From contig CADCGD010000008.1 of NCBI GenBank assembly GCA_902800925.1, forward strand, positions 1-64,000: a stretch of DNA of 64,000 nt. The letters run 5' to 3'. A model generated the notes under the pieces. That model ran no database searches and was not told the DNA's origin. It saw only the letters and a list, made by a program, of their open reading frames with translations. This stretch comes from an uncultured Bacteroidales bacterium. Lineage in GTDB: Bacteria; Bacteroidota; Bacteroidia; Bacteroidales; Bacteroidaceae. The position numbers and the translations under genes were made by a program. Shown here in pieces: positions 24,101 to 31,845 of the stretch. Position 1 is the stretch's first letter; every line of letters begins with the position of its first letter.

Positions 24101-24877
24101 AATGGCAAGGCAGTGAACGTCTTCTGCGACCGTGTGCTGAAGGCTGACAAGAACGAGGACGAAACCTGGAACAGTCGCGCCTACTCCATCTGTTTGCCTT
24201 TCGACATTGACCTGACCGAGCTGCGCGACGCCGACAAGATCCAGACATGCTGGCTCTACTACATCAAGGACAACAAGGAGTTCATGTTCTCCAATGTTTC
24301 CCCCAAACTGGTTGCTGGTCGGCCCTACATTATTGTAGTGAAAGAAGGCAACGTACGACTGGGTGTCAACAATGCAACCATTGTCAATGACGAGCCCGAG
24401 GGCTATCCTGTCTACAAGTGGGGCGACACAGACGTCGATGCCAACAGTATCGGTGTTTGGAAGGGACATTACGACAACATTGAAAGTGCCGATGCTGCTG
24501 CCATGTACGGCTATGGTCTGTGGAACTGGAAGGGTACTCCTTATTTCATGCGCGTCCGTCCCGACACACCAGATGCCTGGCTGAAGCAATTCCGTGGTAT
24601 GTTCGTTCCCAACGAACCAACGGGCAACAACACCTATTCACTTTCGTATAAGCAGTGGATTGCCGGTGACGAAGAGGACGACCCCATCGTGGACTTCCCT
24701 GCCAGCAATTTCGATGCTGACGAGTTCCCGGGCGAGGTGACAGGCATCAGCACACCGTATATCCGTACTATCGAAAACAACGGTAAGCACACGTACTACG
24801 ACCTGCAAGGCCGACAGCTGACTGTTCCTGCCGCCAAGGGTATTTATATAGATAATGGTAAAAAAGTAATTAAATAA
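21176..24877 (+). CDS. Large surface/secreted protein with DUF285-like and C-terminal sorting-like regions
   Basis: The 1233-aa protein has a signal peptide (MKKNLLKPMLLAFALLTGAV). It has Ig-like/BIG2-type stretches (about residues 230-290 and 440-515), a Gly-Thr-rich linker (about 622-652) and a DUF285/BspA-like segment (about 820-930, with NTSEVTTMRGMFYRAG and FNTSKVTDMGYMFEGS). It ends DLQGRQLTVPAAKGIYIDNG, the tail typical of Prevotella exported proteins and similar to type IX secretion tails. It is followed after 18 nt by a 45-aa peptide gene. Ligand unknown; adhesion is plausible from the DUF285 type. Confidence 0.82.
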   Translation: MKKNLLKPMLLAFALLTGAVSAWADGGEVWIKTLPKDLQNNDQVVIVDLTKKLAVINNPDEGSAPPAASIKLNDRLDRIAEDAVGDTVKWTVEVQGSGDNRTYKFKTGKKYLTVINKDNGLSVGGDGEKSFKTVQDDGNKRAQFFYTVVKDTTRIMGMYSMMSISNNWRTKMSIDDQIKGTVTAIFRKSDPTKNDVVLSFLNANNEEDYNYETDLKNGANNFVAPTLTGLPSGATAQYFSTNEKVAKVDASTGKITLRRRGTTDITVVYQGDSKNNYALATYTLRVDDGNDTSGTSDYPFTVGEAIQYAKDGNGSVGYNYFVKGIICKVESSNYGAAGGVSIPGLTDSSVEGTLTYWISDSGVMKDSLKVSTGRGLNWGDLTADSISVGDEVLVVGPMSYSASSSMMSFGSNKDSVAVIDADNCMQTLVRKLVVADTKLYLGTHRDGTELYSIEGAIPGKLGDPTIEVKDTTVARVNSDGWLVTEATGKTKVTLSVPVTVAEGTYTMSRSFSLKVTTTDAEEGHFVLVEDASTLQAGDSLLIVATMKDKSYVISTEDGKMSGKEAVEVRIGENGTIDEVPDDVTAITLRGEAGKWNLSTSAISYFYTSAKKPGASSFSIPGMGEGTGTGTGTGEGTGTGTGTGSGGGTGGFDLESLFGGGDTNKLRHDTIPGTPGDSAQVKIAIDKDAFATITFRGDSILRYTEEMDLAGMLGSFGGSGEGGSSSSIDPSVLEGLDISMPAFEVFHPDTVPGTLPKLYRFERYDGLQTFDYYVAEYDESEGTLTFKGTNTAPDEVTTWDATNTGDKPAWYNYAKQIKHAVIDETFAAARPTSCARWFYDTTEMLSSVSGLKHLNTSEVTTMRGMFYRAGDRLWGVSTLDLSTFNTSKVTDMGYMFEGSSVSTIYVGIGWDVSNVTNSKDMFWACSRLRGQYGAGIYYNNIVDQTRANFDKEDGLLCFSGLIIKDDEDNSEALEQYNGKAVNVFCDRVLKADKNEDETWNSRAYSICLPFDIDLTELRDADKIQTCWLYYIKDNKEFMFSNVSPKLVAGRPYIIVVKEGNVRLGVNNATIVNDEPEGYPVYKWGDTDVDANSIGVWKGHYDNIESADAAAMYGYGLWNWKGTPYFMRVRPDTPDAWLKQFRGMFVPNEPTGNNTYSLSYKQWIAGDEEDDPIVDFPASNFDADEFPGEVTGISTPYIRTIENNGKHTYYDLQGRQLTVPAAKGIYIDNGKKVIK

Positions 24878-24895
24878 ACAATTAAACTCACAAAA

Positions 24896-25033
24896 ATGAA
24901 AAAGTATGAAAAACCATCCATACGAATGGTAAAAATTCAACAGACACACATGATATGTACTTCTCCTAAACCCCAAGGCGGTGATGGTGGTGACAACCCC
25001 TCCCGCTCCTTCAGCATAGACGGTGAGGAGTAA
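24896..25033 (+). CDS. 45-aa companion peptide, copy 1 (too short for standard tracks)
   Basis: The ATG at 24896 opens MKKYEKPSIRMVKIQQTHMI, followed by a Gly/Asp/Asn-rich tail and the acidic end SIDGEE. It lies 18 nt after the large surface protein gene and ends just before a strong terminator, so it belongs to that transcript. It aligns with the 48-aa peptide at 46110, which also follows a large surface protein: K-x-Y-x-K-P, V-(K/R)-I, then M-(I/L)-x-x-S. The split into a constant leader and a variable Gly-rich tail recalls secreted or modified peptides, but nothing proves it. The function is unknown. Confidence 0.65.
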   Translation: MKKYEKPSIRMVKIQQTHMICTSPKPQGGDGGDNPSRSFSIDGEE

Positions 25034-25040
25034 ACATCAA

Positions 25041-25077
25041 AATCTGCGGTGTCGATGGTGGCACCGCAGATTTTTTT
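25041..25077 (+). terminator. Terminator after the surface protein/peptide pair
   Basis: AATCTGCGGTG (25041-25051) pairs perfectly with CACCGCAGATT (25062-25072), then a T-run. Confidence 0.95.
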
Positions 25078-25268
25078 AGCTGTTCCCGTTTCTGTATTAG
25101 CTTGTCCCAGTGACGAGACAGGCTATCCCAGTGACGAGACAGCTGTAGCGGTGGAAAAGTGGTAGGACTTTTGCAAAAGTGGTACGGCTTTTCAGAAAGT
25201 CGTACCACTTTTTCGTGTATTAGCTGTTCCCGCGCGCAGGAACAGCTGTCCCGTAGCTGGGACAAGCT
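25078..25268. repeat. Intergenic word-repeat block, second member
   Basis: AAAAGTGGTACG and its inverse CGTACCACTTTT, two copies of CCCAGTGACGAGACAG, and AGCTGTTCC/GGAACAGCT arms fill the interval. The CAGCTGT and CAGGAACAGCT words are shared with 5380-5465. No gene is seen here. Confidence 0.75.
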
Positions 25269-25317
25269 ACTTATTATTCTTTTTTAACGAAATAACATGC
25301 TATTCCTGGGCTTTTCT

Positions 25318-25348
25318 TTGGCATTTCGCTCACTTATTTGTAACTTTG
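25318..25348 (+). promoter_or_regulatory. Promoter of sufC-sufD
   Basis: TTG (25318-25320), 20 nt, TAACTTTG (25341-25348), 22 nt before the sufC start. Its presence shows that sufC is the first gene here. Confidence 0.85.
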
Positions 25349-25369
25349 CAGCCTAAATGAATTTGAAGT

Positions 25370-26125
25370 ATGTTAGAAGTAAAGAACTTACACGCTAAGA
25401 TTGGCGACAAAGAGATATTAAAGGGCATCGACCTCGTGATTAACGATGGTGAGACGCATGCCATCATGGGACCCAACGGTTCGGGTAAGAGTACCTTGAG
25501 TGCTGTGCTTGTGGGCAATCCACTCTACGAGGTCACCGAGGGCGAGGCTTTCTTTAACGGCAAGAACCTATTGGAGATGAAGCCCGAGGACAGGGCCCAC
25601 GAGGGACTGTTCCTTTCGTTCCAGTATCCCGTTGAAATACCTGGCGTGTCGATGACCAACTTCATGAAGGCCGCCATCAATGAGAAGCGCAAGTACCAGG
25701 GACTGGAGCCGATGAATGCTGCCGAGTTCTTGAAGTTGATGCGCGAGAAGCGTAAGATTGTAGAGCTCGACTCAAAATTGGCCAATCGCTCTGTTAACGA
25801 GGGTTTTAGCGGTGGTGAGAAGAAGCGCAACGAGATATTCCAGATGGCGATGCTGGAGCCGAAGCTGAGCATCCTTGATGAGACGGACTCTGGTTTGGAC
25901 GTTGATGCTATGCGTATTGTGGCCGAGGGAGTGAACAAGCTGCAGACGCCTGAGACCTCATGCATCGTCATCACCCACTACGATCGTCTGTTGGAGATGA
26001 TTAAACCACAGTTTGTTCATGTGCTCTACAAGGGACGCATCGTGAAGACGGGTGGTCCTGAGCTGGCTGTACAGATTCAGGAGCACGGCTACGATTGGAT
26101 AAAGGAAGAAATTGGCGAGGAGTAA
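25370..26125 (+). CDS. sufC: Fe-S cluster assembly ATPase SufC
   Basis: The 251-aa ABC-type ATPase has Walker A GPNGSGKST, signature FSGGEKKR and Walker B LSILDETDSGLD, the SufC-specific form. SufC works with SufB and SufD as the scaffold that builds Fe-S clusters in the cytoplasm. It precedes sufD, with a heptamer array in the gap. sufB, usually the neighbour, is not upstream in this window. Confidence 0.97.
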   Translation: MLEVKNLHAKIGDKEILKGIDLVINDGETHAIMGPNGSGKSTLSAVLVGNPLYEVTEGEAFFNGKNLLEMKPEDRAHEGLFLSFQYPVEIPGVSMTNFMKAAINEKRKYQGLEPMNAAEFLKLMREKRKIVELDSKLANRSVNEGFSGGEKKRNEIFQMAMLEPKLSILDETDSGLDVDAMRIVAEGVNKLQTPETSCIVITHYDRLLEMIKPQFVHVLYKGRIVKTGGPELAVQIQEHGYDWIKEEIGEE

Positions 26126-26139
26126 GCGGGCTGCGCCCT

Positions 26140-26167
26140 AAATGACAAATGATAATTGATAAATGAT
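26140..26167. repeat. Heptamer array AATGATA x4 (sufC-sufD gap)
   Basis: AATGACA, AATGATA, ATTGATA, AATGATA fill the gap and reach the sufD start. GGGCTGCGCCC, a GC-rich mini-palindrome, lies directly before. Confidence 0.8.
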
Positions 26168-27542
26168 AATGGGTAGCGAACAGCAATATATTGATCTCTA
26201 TAAGCAGTGTCGCGGGATAATCTGCGAGCATAGCAGCGACGTGATGAACGCCGTGCGCGACGAGGCCTTCGAGCGCTTTGCATCGAGTGGTTTCCCCAGC
26301 AGAAAAGTCGAGCGCTACAAATATACAGACATGCAGGCGCTCTTTGCCCCCGACTACGGTTTGAACCTGAATCGCTTGCAGATTCCCGTTGACCCTTACA
26401 ATGCATTCCGTTGTGACGTACCCAACCTCTCAACAAGCCTGTACTTCGTGGTCAATGACATGCTTTATAGAAGTGAGAAGCTAGAGGTGAGAGGTGAGAG
26501 AATACCTCATGCCTCGGCCAAACTCCCTGAGGGTGTCATCATTGGTTCGCTGAAAGAACTATCCTCTCACCCCTCACCCCTCACCTCTCACCTCTATAAC
26601 AAGCTCGCAGGTAAGGCCAACGATGCTGCTACCGACCTCAACACCATGTTGGCACAGGATGGTCTCTACGTCTATGTGCCCAGAAACGTGAAAGTTGATC
26701 GTGCTATCCAAGTGATAAACATCCTACGCAGTGATGTTGACCTGATGGTTAATCGTCGTGTGCTCATCGTGCTCGAAGAGGGTGCCGAAATAAAAATGCT
26801 GTTCTGCGACCACGCTGCTGACGATAAAAATTTCCTGGCCACACAGGTCATCGAGGCTTTTGTCGGTGAAAATGCCTCGTTGGATCTCTATTGTTTGGAA
26901 GAGACGCATGCGAAGAATGTCCGTGTGAGCAATGTGTATATCGACCAGCAGGCCAACAGTCGTGTTAATCACAATGTGATAACCCTACACAACGGTACGA
27001 CGCGCAATAAACTCGATCTCACCTTCTCAGGCGAGGGTGCCGAGTGCCAGTGCTATGGTTGTGTGATTGCCGATAAGCAGCAGCACGTAGATAACAATAC
27101 GCTGATAGTTCACAAGGTGCCTCACTGCAACTCGCAGGAATTGTACAAATATGTGCTCGATGACCAGTCGACAGGTGCTTTTGCCGGTCGCGTGCTGGTT
27201 GAGCATGGTGCGCAGAAGACCACCTCGCAGATGACCAATCAGAATCTTACTGCTACCAAGGAAGCACGTATGTACACCCAGCCTATGCTGGAGATTTACG
27301 CCGACGACGTGAAGTGTGCTCATGGTTCAACGGTTGGTCAGCTGAACGACGCCGCTTTGTTCTACATGCGTCAGCGCGGTATCTCGCTGCAGGAAGCCAA
27401 AGTGCTGCTACAGAATGCGTTCATCAATGAGGTTATCGACCACATGCAGCTAGAACCCCTGCGCGACCGCTTGCACTACCTGGTAGAGAAACGCTTCCGT
27501 GGCGAACTGAACAAATGCTCAGGTTGTAAACTCTGCAAATAA
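26163..27542 (+). CDS. sufD: Fe-S cluster assembly protein SufD
   Basis: The 459-aa SufB/D-family protein has the C-terminal core SQMTNQNLTATKEARMYTQP, KCAHGSTVGQLNDAALFYMRQRG and the end KRFRGELNKCSGCKLCK. The start may be 26163 or the ATG at 26169 (MGSEQQ). Residues 103-143 contain two heptamer arrays that are reverse complements of each other (GAGGTGA at 26470-26504, CTCTCAC at 26564-26591), kept in frame, so the mRNA could fold there. Confidence 0.93.
   Translation: MIMGSEQQYIDLYKQCRGIICEHSSDVMNAVRDEAFERFASSGFPSRKVERYKYTDMQALFAPDYGLNLNRLQIPVDPYNAFRCDVPNLSTSLYFVVNDMLYRSEKLEVRGERIPHASAKLPEGVIIGSLKELSSHPSPLTSHLYNKLAGKANDAATDLNTMLAQDGLYVYVPRNVKVDRAIQVINILRSDVDLMVNRRVLIVLEEGAEIKMLFCDHAADDKNFLATQVIEAFVGENASLDLYCLEETHAKNVRVSNVYIDQQANSRVNHNVITLHNGTTRNKLDLTFSGEGAECQCYGCVIADKQQHVDNNTLIVHKVPHCNSQELYKYVLDDQSTGAFAGRVLVEHGAQKTTSQMTNQNLTATKEARMYTQPMLEIYADDVKCAHGSTVGQLNDAALFYMRQRGISLQEAKVLLQNAFINEVIDHMQLEPLRDRLHYLVEKRFRGELNKCSGCKLCK
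26470..26591. repeat. Two inverted heptamer arrays inside sufD
   Basis: 26470-26504 reads GAAGTGA, GAAGCTA, GAGGTGA, GAGGTGA, GAGAATA. 26564-26591 reads CTCTCAC, CCCTCAC, CCCTCAC, CTCTCAC. Both are within the reading frame and flank a normal SufD segment (LPEGVIIGSLKE). Confidence 0.8.
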
Positions 27543-27587
27543 AATAATAAAGCTGCGACTCCAAAGAATCGCAGCTTTATTATTTTT
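27543..27587. terminator. Bidirectional terminator between sufD and the convergent exported protein gene
   Basis: AATAATAAAGCTGCGA (27543-27558) pairs perfectly with 27569-27584, with A- and T-runs on both sides. Confidence 0.95.
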
Positions 27588-27598
27588 AATAAGTCTAC

Positions 27599-28357
27599 TT
27601 ACTTGACAATCGTCTTCTTGCCGTTCTGGATGACCAAACCCTTGGCACTGCTGTTTACCTTGCGACCGTTCAAGTCATAGGCATCGCCAGAAGTGTTCTG
27701 CACGCGGATGTTGTTAATCTTCGTGGCCTCAGACTGTGAGAGGTGTACGATGCGTAACTCCTGGGCGGTAGTGCTCTGCTGGTCCCATGTGAAACCACAA
27801 CGGGTGGGCAGGAACTTCTGTTCAGGAGTGGTCTTAACGAGTACAGCCTCCAGCGGAGTTACTTTCTGCTGAGCAGGAATGCCATAGCGGCCTGCTTTCT
27901 CCATCATCTCCCAGCTGCTGCCGAAGGTCACAATATTACCGTTATTATCGCTCATGCGAACGGCTTGAATCTCGTTGTCAATCGTCATGGCATCGGTGTT
28001 CTTGATGCGCAGATACTGACTCTTTGGAGAGTTGACAAGATAAGGTACGCCTGCCTGGATACCATCAGCCGTGCACTCTACGAAATAGAGGTTCAGGATG
28101 TTGCCCTCCTGTCGGATGCCGGCAAAGCGCTCAATCTTTACATCGCCCAACTGGTCGGCAGCGACGGTCATCGGCAGACATAGCGTATTGTAACCTGCGA
28201 AGAAATAGCGGTTCAGCTGAACGGTCTGGTCGTTGCTTTGCAACATCTCTACGTTCAGTTTCGTAGAACTGGCATAGACATTCTTCACCTTGTTTTGTGC
28301 AAGGGCCGTCGAGCAAACAGCCGTTGCCATCATCAATGAAAGTACAAATTGTTTCAT
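27599..28357 (-). CDS. Exported protein with C-terminal sorting-like tail
   Basis: The 252-aa protein starts MKQFVLSLMMATAVCSTALA (signal peptide) and ends YDLNGRKVNSSAKGLVIQNG plus a basic end, the same tail type as the proteins at 21176 and 43844. The mid-part (YNTLCLPMTVAADQLGDVKI) resembles modules near the C-terminus of Prevotella surface proteins. A longer frame to 28897 exists but crosses the promoter and overlaps sufS, so 28357 is the real start. Its -7 element TATCTTTG is at 28391-28398. Confidence 0.8.
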   Translation of the reverse strand: MKQFVLSLMMATAVCSTALAQNKVKNVYASSTKLNVEMLQSNDQTVQLNRYFFAGYNTLCLPMTVAADQLGDVKIERFAGIRQEGNILNLYFVECTADGIQAGVPYLVNSPKSQYLRIKNTDAMTIDNEIQAVRMSDNNGNIVTFGSSWEMMEKAGRYGIPAQQKVTPLEAVLVKTTPEQKFLPTRCGFTWDQQSTTAQELRIVHLSQSEATKINNIRVQNTSGDAYDLNGRKVNSSAKGLVIQNGKKTIVK

Positions 28358-28441
28358 AAGCAATATAGTTTTAAAGTCCTTGTCTGTGTGCAAAGATACA
28401 AAATATTCTGAAATAAACAAGGTATAATGCATATTTTTTCG

Positions 28442-28449
28442 TACCTTTG
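28442..28449 (+). promoter_or_regulatory. -7 element for sufS
   Basis: TACCTTTG lies 23 nt before the sufS ATG and is divergent from the -7 element at 28391-28398 of the exported protein. Confidence 0.7.
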
Positions 28450-28471
28450 TCGCGCATTTTAAGAAAAAGAC

Positions 28472-29710
28472 ATGTTCGACGTACAGAAAATACGAGAAGA
28501 TTTCCCCATATTGAGTCGCGAGGTATATGGTAAGCCATTGGTTTATCTGGACAATGCGGCTACCACACAGAAGCCGTTGTGCGTGCTTGATGCCATGCGC
28601 GACGAGTACCTCAACGTCAATGCGAATGTGCATCGTGGCGTGCACTATCTCTCGCAGCAGGCCACCGACCTGCACGAGGCTGCCCGTGAAAAGGTACGCA
28701 GTTTCATCAATGCCCGTAAGATAGAAGAAATTGTCTTTACGCGTGGTACCACCGAGGCGATTAATCTGGTGGCCAGCTCGTTTTGCGAAAGTCAGATGAA
28801 AGCTGGTGACGAGGTGTTGGTCACGGAGATGGAGCACCACTCCAACATAGTCTCGTGGCAACTGCAGGCACAGAAGCGCGGCATCGTGGTGAAGCACCTG
28901 CCCATCACCGACGACGGTCGTCTTGACCTCTCAATTCTCACCTCTCACCTCTCACCTCGTACTAAGCTCATCAGCGTGGCTCATGTCAGCAACGTGCTAG
29001 GCACCATCAACCCTGTCGAGGACATCATCAAGATAGCCCACGAGCACGGCATCCCCGTTCTGGTGGATGGTGCGCAGAGTGCGCCTCATATGAAGATTGA
29101 CGTGCAGGCCATGGATTGCGACTTCTTTGCCTTCAGTGGTCATAAAATGTATGGTCCTACGGGCATCGGCGTGCTTTACGGTAAGGAGGAGTGGTTGGAG
29201 AAGCTGCCACCTTATCAGGGCGGCGGCGAGATGATTGACAAGGTGACATGGGAGAAAACTACCTTCGAGCGCCTGCCGTTTAAGTTTGAGGCAGGCACAC
29301 CTGACTATGTGGCAACCCACGGACTGGCTACCGCCATCGACTACCTGAATAGGGTGGGTCTTGATTCTATCAAGAGTTACGAGGAGGAATTGACCCGCTA
29401 TTGCATGGAGCAACTGCAGACCATTGACGACATGCACATCTACGGCCCCACAACCACTACTTCCGTCGGTTTTCCGGCGGGTAAAGACGCCGTCGTCTCT
29501 TTCAACGTAGGCACCATCCACCATCTCGACATGGGTACCCTGCTTGACCGCCTGGGCATTGCTGTCCGTACGGGTCACCACTGTGCACAACCCCTGATGG
29601 ACCGCCTCGGCATATCGGGCACCGTTCGTGCCTCGTTTGCGATGTATAACACCAAAGAGGAGATTGACACCCTCGTGGCTGGCATCCGACGTGTTAGCCA
29701 AATGTTCTAA
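28472..29710 (+). CDS. sufS: Cysteine desulfurase SufS
   Basis: The 412-aa PLP enzyme takes sulfur from cysteine for Fe-S assembly. The PLP lysine is in AFSGHKMYGPTGIG and the catalytic Cys in TGHHCAQPLM; LVDGAQSAPH is the PLP-ring Asp region. It is separated from sufCD by the convergent exported gene. Codons 153-164 (LSILTSHLSPRT) are written as a heptamer array CTCTCAC (28928-28962) without altering the usual length. dusB follows 2 nt after the stop. Confidence 0.95.
   Translation: MFDVQKIREDFPILSREVYGKPLVYLDNAATTQKPLCVLDAMRDEYLNVNANVHRGVHYLSQQATDLHEAAREKVRSFINARKIEEIVFTRGTTEAINLVASSFCESQMKAGDEVLVTEMEHHSNIVSWQLQAQKRGIVVKHLPITDDGRLDLSILTSHLSPRTKLISVAHVSNVLGTINPVEDIIKIAHEHGIPVLVDGAQSAPHMKIDVQAMDCDFFAFSGHKMYGPTGIGVLYGKEEWLEKLPPYQGGGEMIDKVTWEKTTFERLPFKFEAGTPDYVATHGLATAIDYLNRVGLDSIKSYEEELTRYCMEQLQTIDDMHIYGPTTTTSVGFPAGKDAVVSFNVGTIHHLDMGTLLDRLGIAVRTGHHCAQPLMDRLGISGTVRASFAMYNTKEEIDTLVAGIRRVSQMF
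28928..28962. repeat. Heptamer array CTCTCAC inside sufS
   Basis: CTCTCAA, TTCTCAC, CTCTCAC, CTCTCAC, CTCGTAC within the coding frame. Confidence 0.75.
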
Positions 29711-29712
29711 TC

Positions 29713-30735
29713 ATGAAGATAGGCAATATAGAACTGGGCGAGCGCCCCATTTTCCTGGCTCCTATGGAGGACGTCACGGATATTGGCTTCCGCATGCTGT
29801 GCAAGCGGTTTGGTGCCTCGATGGTCTATACGGAATTCGTGTCCGCCGAGGCTTTGGTGCGTGATGTAAAGTCGACGGTCAGGAAGTTGACTATTGCTGA
29901 CGAAGAGCGGCCTGTAGGCATTCAGATCTATGGCCGTGACGTCGAGGCGATGGTTGAGGCTGCAAAGATGGTTGAACAGGCTGGTCCAGACCTCATCGAC
30001 CTCAACTTCGGTTGTCCTGTCAAGAAAGTGGCAGGCAAGGGTGCTGGTGCTGGCATGCTCCAAAACATCCCCAAGATGCTGGAGATTACGGAGAAGGTTG
30101 TACAGGCTGTCAAGCTCCCCGTTACCGTGAAGACCCGTCTGGGTTGGAACCATGAACAACTCATCATTACCACACTGGCCGAACAGCTGCAGGATTGTGG
30201 CATTCAGGCACTGACCATCCACGGTCGTACCCGTAGTCAGATGTACACAGGCAATGCCGACTGGACACTTATTGGCGAGGTGAAGCGCAATCCCCGTATT
30301 CATATTCCCATCATCGGCAATGGCGACATCAAGTCGTTGGACGATGCCGACCAACATTTCGACCAGTATGGTGTCGATGCAGTTATGATTGGTCGCGCCA
30401 CCTTCGGTCAGCCATGGATATTCTCACGTCGCAAACTCACCCTCGACGAAAAAATAGACGTCCTAGAGGAACAATTGCGCATTAACATCGAACGCTGTGA
30501 AACGGGGACTGTCCCCACTGTGAGCAGCGAAGCGAATTACAGGGGGACTGTCCCCAATATGAAGGGCAAATCCGCAGAACTCTGCGGCATTCTCCATACC
30601 CGCCGCCACCTGGCTGCCAGTCCAGTCTTCAAGGGTATACCCAACTTCCGCGAGACCCGTATCAAGATGCTGCGTGCAGAAAAAAAGGATGACCTGTTAG
30701 CCATCCTTGAGCAGTGTCGCGAACAATTGCGCTGA
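29713..30735 (+). CDS. dusB: tRNA-dihydrouridine synthase (DusB-like)
   Basis: The 340-aa flavoenzyme reduces uridine in the tRNA D-loop. Motifs are FLAPMEDVTDIGFRMLCKRF, DLNFGCPVKKVAGKGAGAGM (catalytic Cys) and TIHGRTRSQMYTGNADW. Near residues 262-290 there is an unusual segment (GTVPTVSSEANYRGTVPN) just before the conserved CGILHTRRHLAASPVFKG. It is encoded by two GGGGACTGTCCCC palindromes and is absent from the family pattern I know, so it looks like an in-frame insertion. Confidence 0.9.
   Translation: MKIGNIELGERPIFLAPMEDVTDIGFRMLCKRFGASMVYTEFVSAEALVRDVKSTVRKLTIADEERPVGIQIYGRDVEAMVEAAKMVEQAGPDLIDLNFGCPVKKVAGKGAGAGMLQNIPKMLEITEKVVQAVKLPVTVKTRLGWNHEQLIITTLAEQLQDCGIQALTIHGRTRSQMYTGNADWTLIGEVKRNPRIHIPIIGNGDIKSLDDADQHFDQYGVDAVMIGRATFGQPWIFSRRKLTLDEKIDVLEEQLRINIERCETGTVPTVSSEANYRGTVPNMKGKSAELCGILHTRRHLAASPVFKGIPNFRETRIKMLRAEKKDDLLAILEQCREQLR
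30499..30587. repeat. Palindromic insert within dusB
   Basis: GGGGACTGTCCCC occurs at 30504-30516 and at 30543-30555, 39 nt apart (13 codons). CCGCAGA-AC-TCTGCGG follows at about 30572-30587. All are in frame. The linking words GCAGCGAAGCGAATT resemble GC-rich words next to heptamer arrays elsewhere (for example 46051-46064). Confidence 0.8.
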
Positions 30736-30766
30736 CACGGAATAGCAAAGAAAAACAAGTTTTCCT

Positions 30767-30797
30767 TTGGCATTTTGCACCTTTTTCATTACTTTTG
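30767..30797 (+). promoter_or_regulatory. Promoter of yicC
   Basis: TTG (30767-30769), 20 nt, TACTTTTG (30790-30797), 27 nt before the start. Confidence 0.8.
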
Positions 30798-30823
30798 CAG
30801 GATATTATAGAAAATCTAACATT

Positions 30824-31696
30824 ATGATACAATCAATGACGGGCTACGGAACAACAGTAGTGGCCTTTGAAGGAAAGAAAATTCATGTAGAAATCAAGTC
30901 GCTCAACTCCAAGCAGCTGGACTTGTCGACACGTATTGCTCCACTCTACAGAGAGAAGGAAATGGAGATTCGTCAGCTGATTGCTGAGTGCGTCATCAGA
31001 GGTAAGGTGGAGTTTAGCATCTGGATAGAGAAAGATGCTGCTGCAGATGCTGCGCAGGTGAACAAGGCACTGATGGAGAACTACTATCAGCAGCTGTCAG
31101 GCTTTGCTCAGGAACACCAGCTGTCGGACACCGACTGGATGTCACTGTTGGTGCGTATGCCTGACGTGATGACAAAGACGGAGGTGGAAATGCTCAACGA
31201 TGCGGAGTGGCAGGTGGTGAAAGCAGGCGTACAAGAGGCCATACAGCACCTGGTGGACTTCCGTACGCAGGAGGGTGCCGCCCTGGAGAAGAAGTTCGGC
31301 GAGAAGATTGACAACATCGAGCAGCTGCTAGCATCGATAGAACCCTACGAGAAGTCGCGTGTGGAGAAGATCCGTCAGCGCATCATCGATGGCCTGAAGC
31401 AGATTCCTGGCGCTGAATATGACAAGAACCGTCTGGAACAGGAGCTGATATATTATATCGAGAAGCTGGACATCAGTGAGGAGAAGCAGCGTCTGACCAA
31501 CCACCTGAAGTACTTCCGTGAGACCATGGCCGATGCCGCTGGTCAAGGCAAGAAGCTGGGCTTCATCGCCCAGGAGATGGGTCGCGAAATTAACACCACC
31601 GGCTCAAAGTCTAACCAGGCCGAGATGCAGAACATCGTGGTGAAGATGAAGGATGAACTGGAACAGATTAAGGAACAAGTCTTGAACGCGCTCTAG
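30824..31696 (+). CDS. yicC: YicC-family endoribonuclease
   Basis: The 290-aa protein begins MIQSMTGYGTTVVAFEGKKI with the family's SMTGYG start and SLNSKQLDL. It ends with the conserved KKLGFIAQEMGREINTTGSK and the C-terminal helix. YicC proteins are RNases linked to stress and small-RNA turnover. The ATG at 30824 is used because the longer frame crosses the promoter. Length is normal. Often next to gmk, as here, with the GxxExxY gene and repeats in between. Confidence 0.92.
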   Translation: MIQSMTGYGTTVVAFEGKKIHVEIKSLNSKQLDLSTRIAPLYREKEMEIRQLIAECVIRGKVEFSIWIEKDAAADAAQVNKALMENYYQQLSGFAQEHQLSDTDWMSLLVRMPDVMTKTEVEMLNDAEWQVVKAGVQEAIQHLVDFRTQEGAALEKKFGEKIDNIEQLLASIEPYEKSRVEKIRQRIIDGLKQIPGAEYDKNRLEQELIYYIEKLDISEEKQRLTNHLKYFRETMADAAGQGKKLGFIAQEMGREINTTGSKSNQAEMQNIVVKMKDELEQIKEQVLNAL

Positions 31697-31731
31697 AAAG
31701 AAATTATGGGGGATTTCTAATATTCTTTTAC

Positions 31732-31845
31732 TGAAAGAAATTACCAGAAATTATTCAGAAATTAGAAGGTGTTCTTTAAGGAAAGAAATTACCAGAAATT
31801 ATTCAGAAATTATTTAGAAATTATTCAGAAATTATTAATGGGTAG
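31732..31845 (+). repeat. AGAAATTATTC repeat array, left of the GxxExxY gene
   Basis: Units of GAAAGAAATTACCAGAAATT and ATTCAGAAATTATT repeat in one orientation up to the start of the GxxExxY gene. The same words, partly inverted, recur at 32281-32530 and 33134-33290. Confidence 0.85.

Noticed and set aside
27599..28897. 432-aa minus-strand frame
   Set aside because: Only the part from 28357 is a real gene; the rest crosses its promoter and is antisense to sufS.
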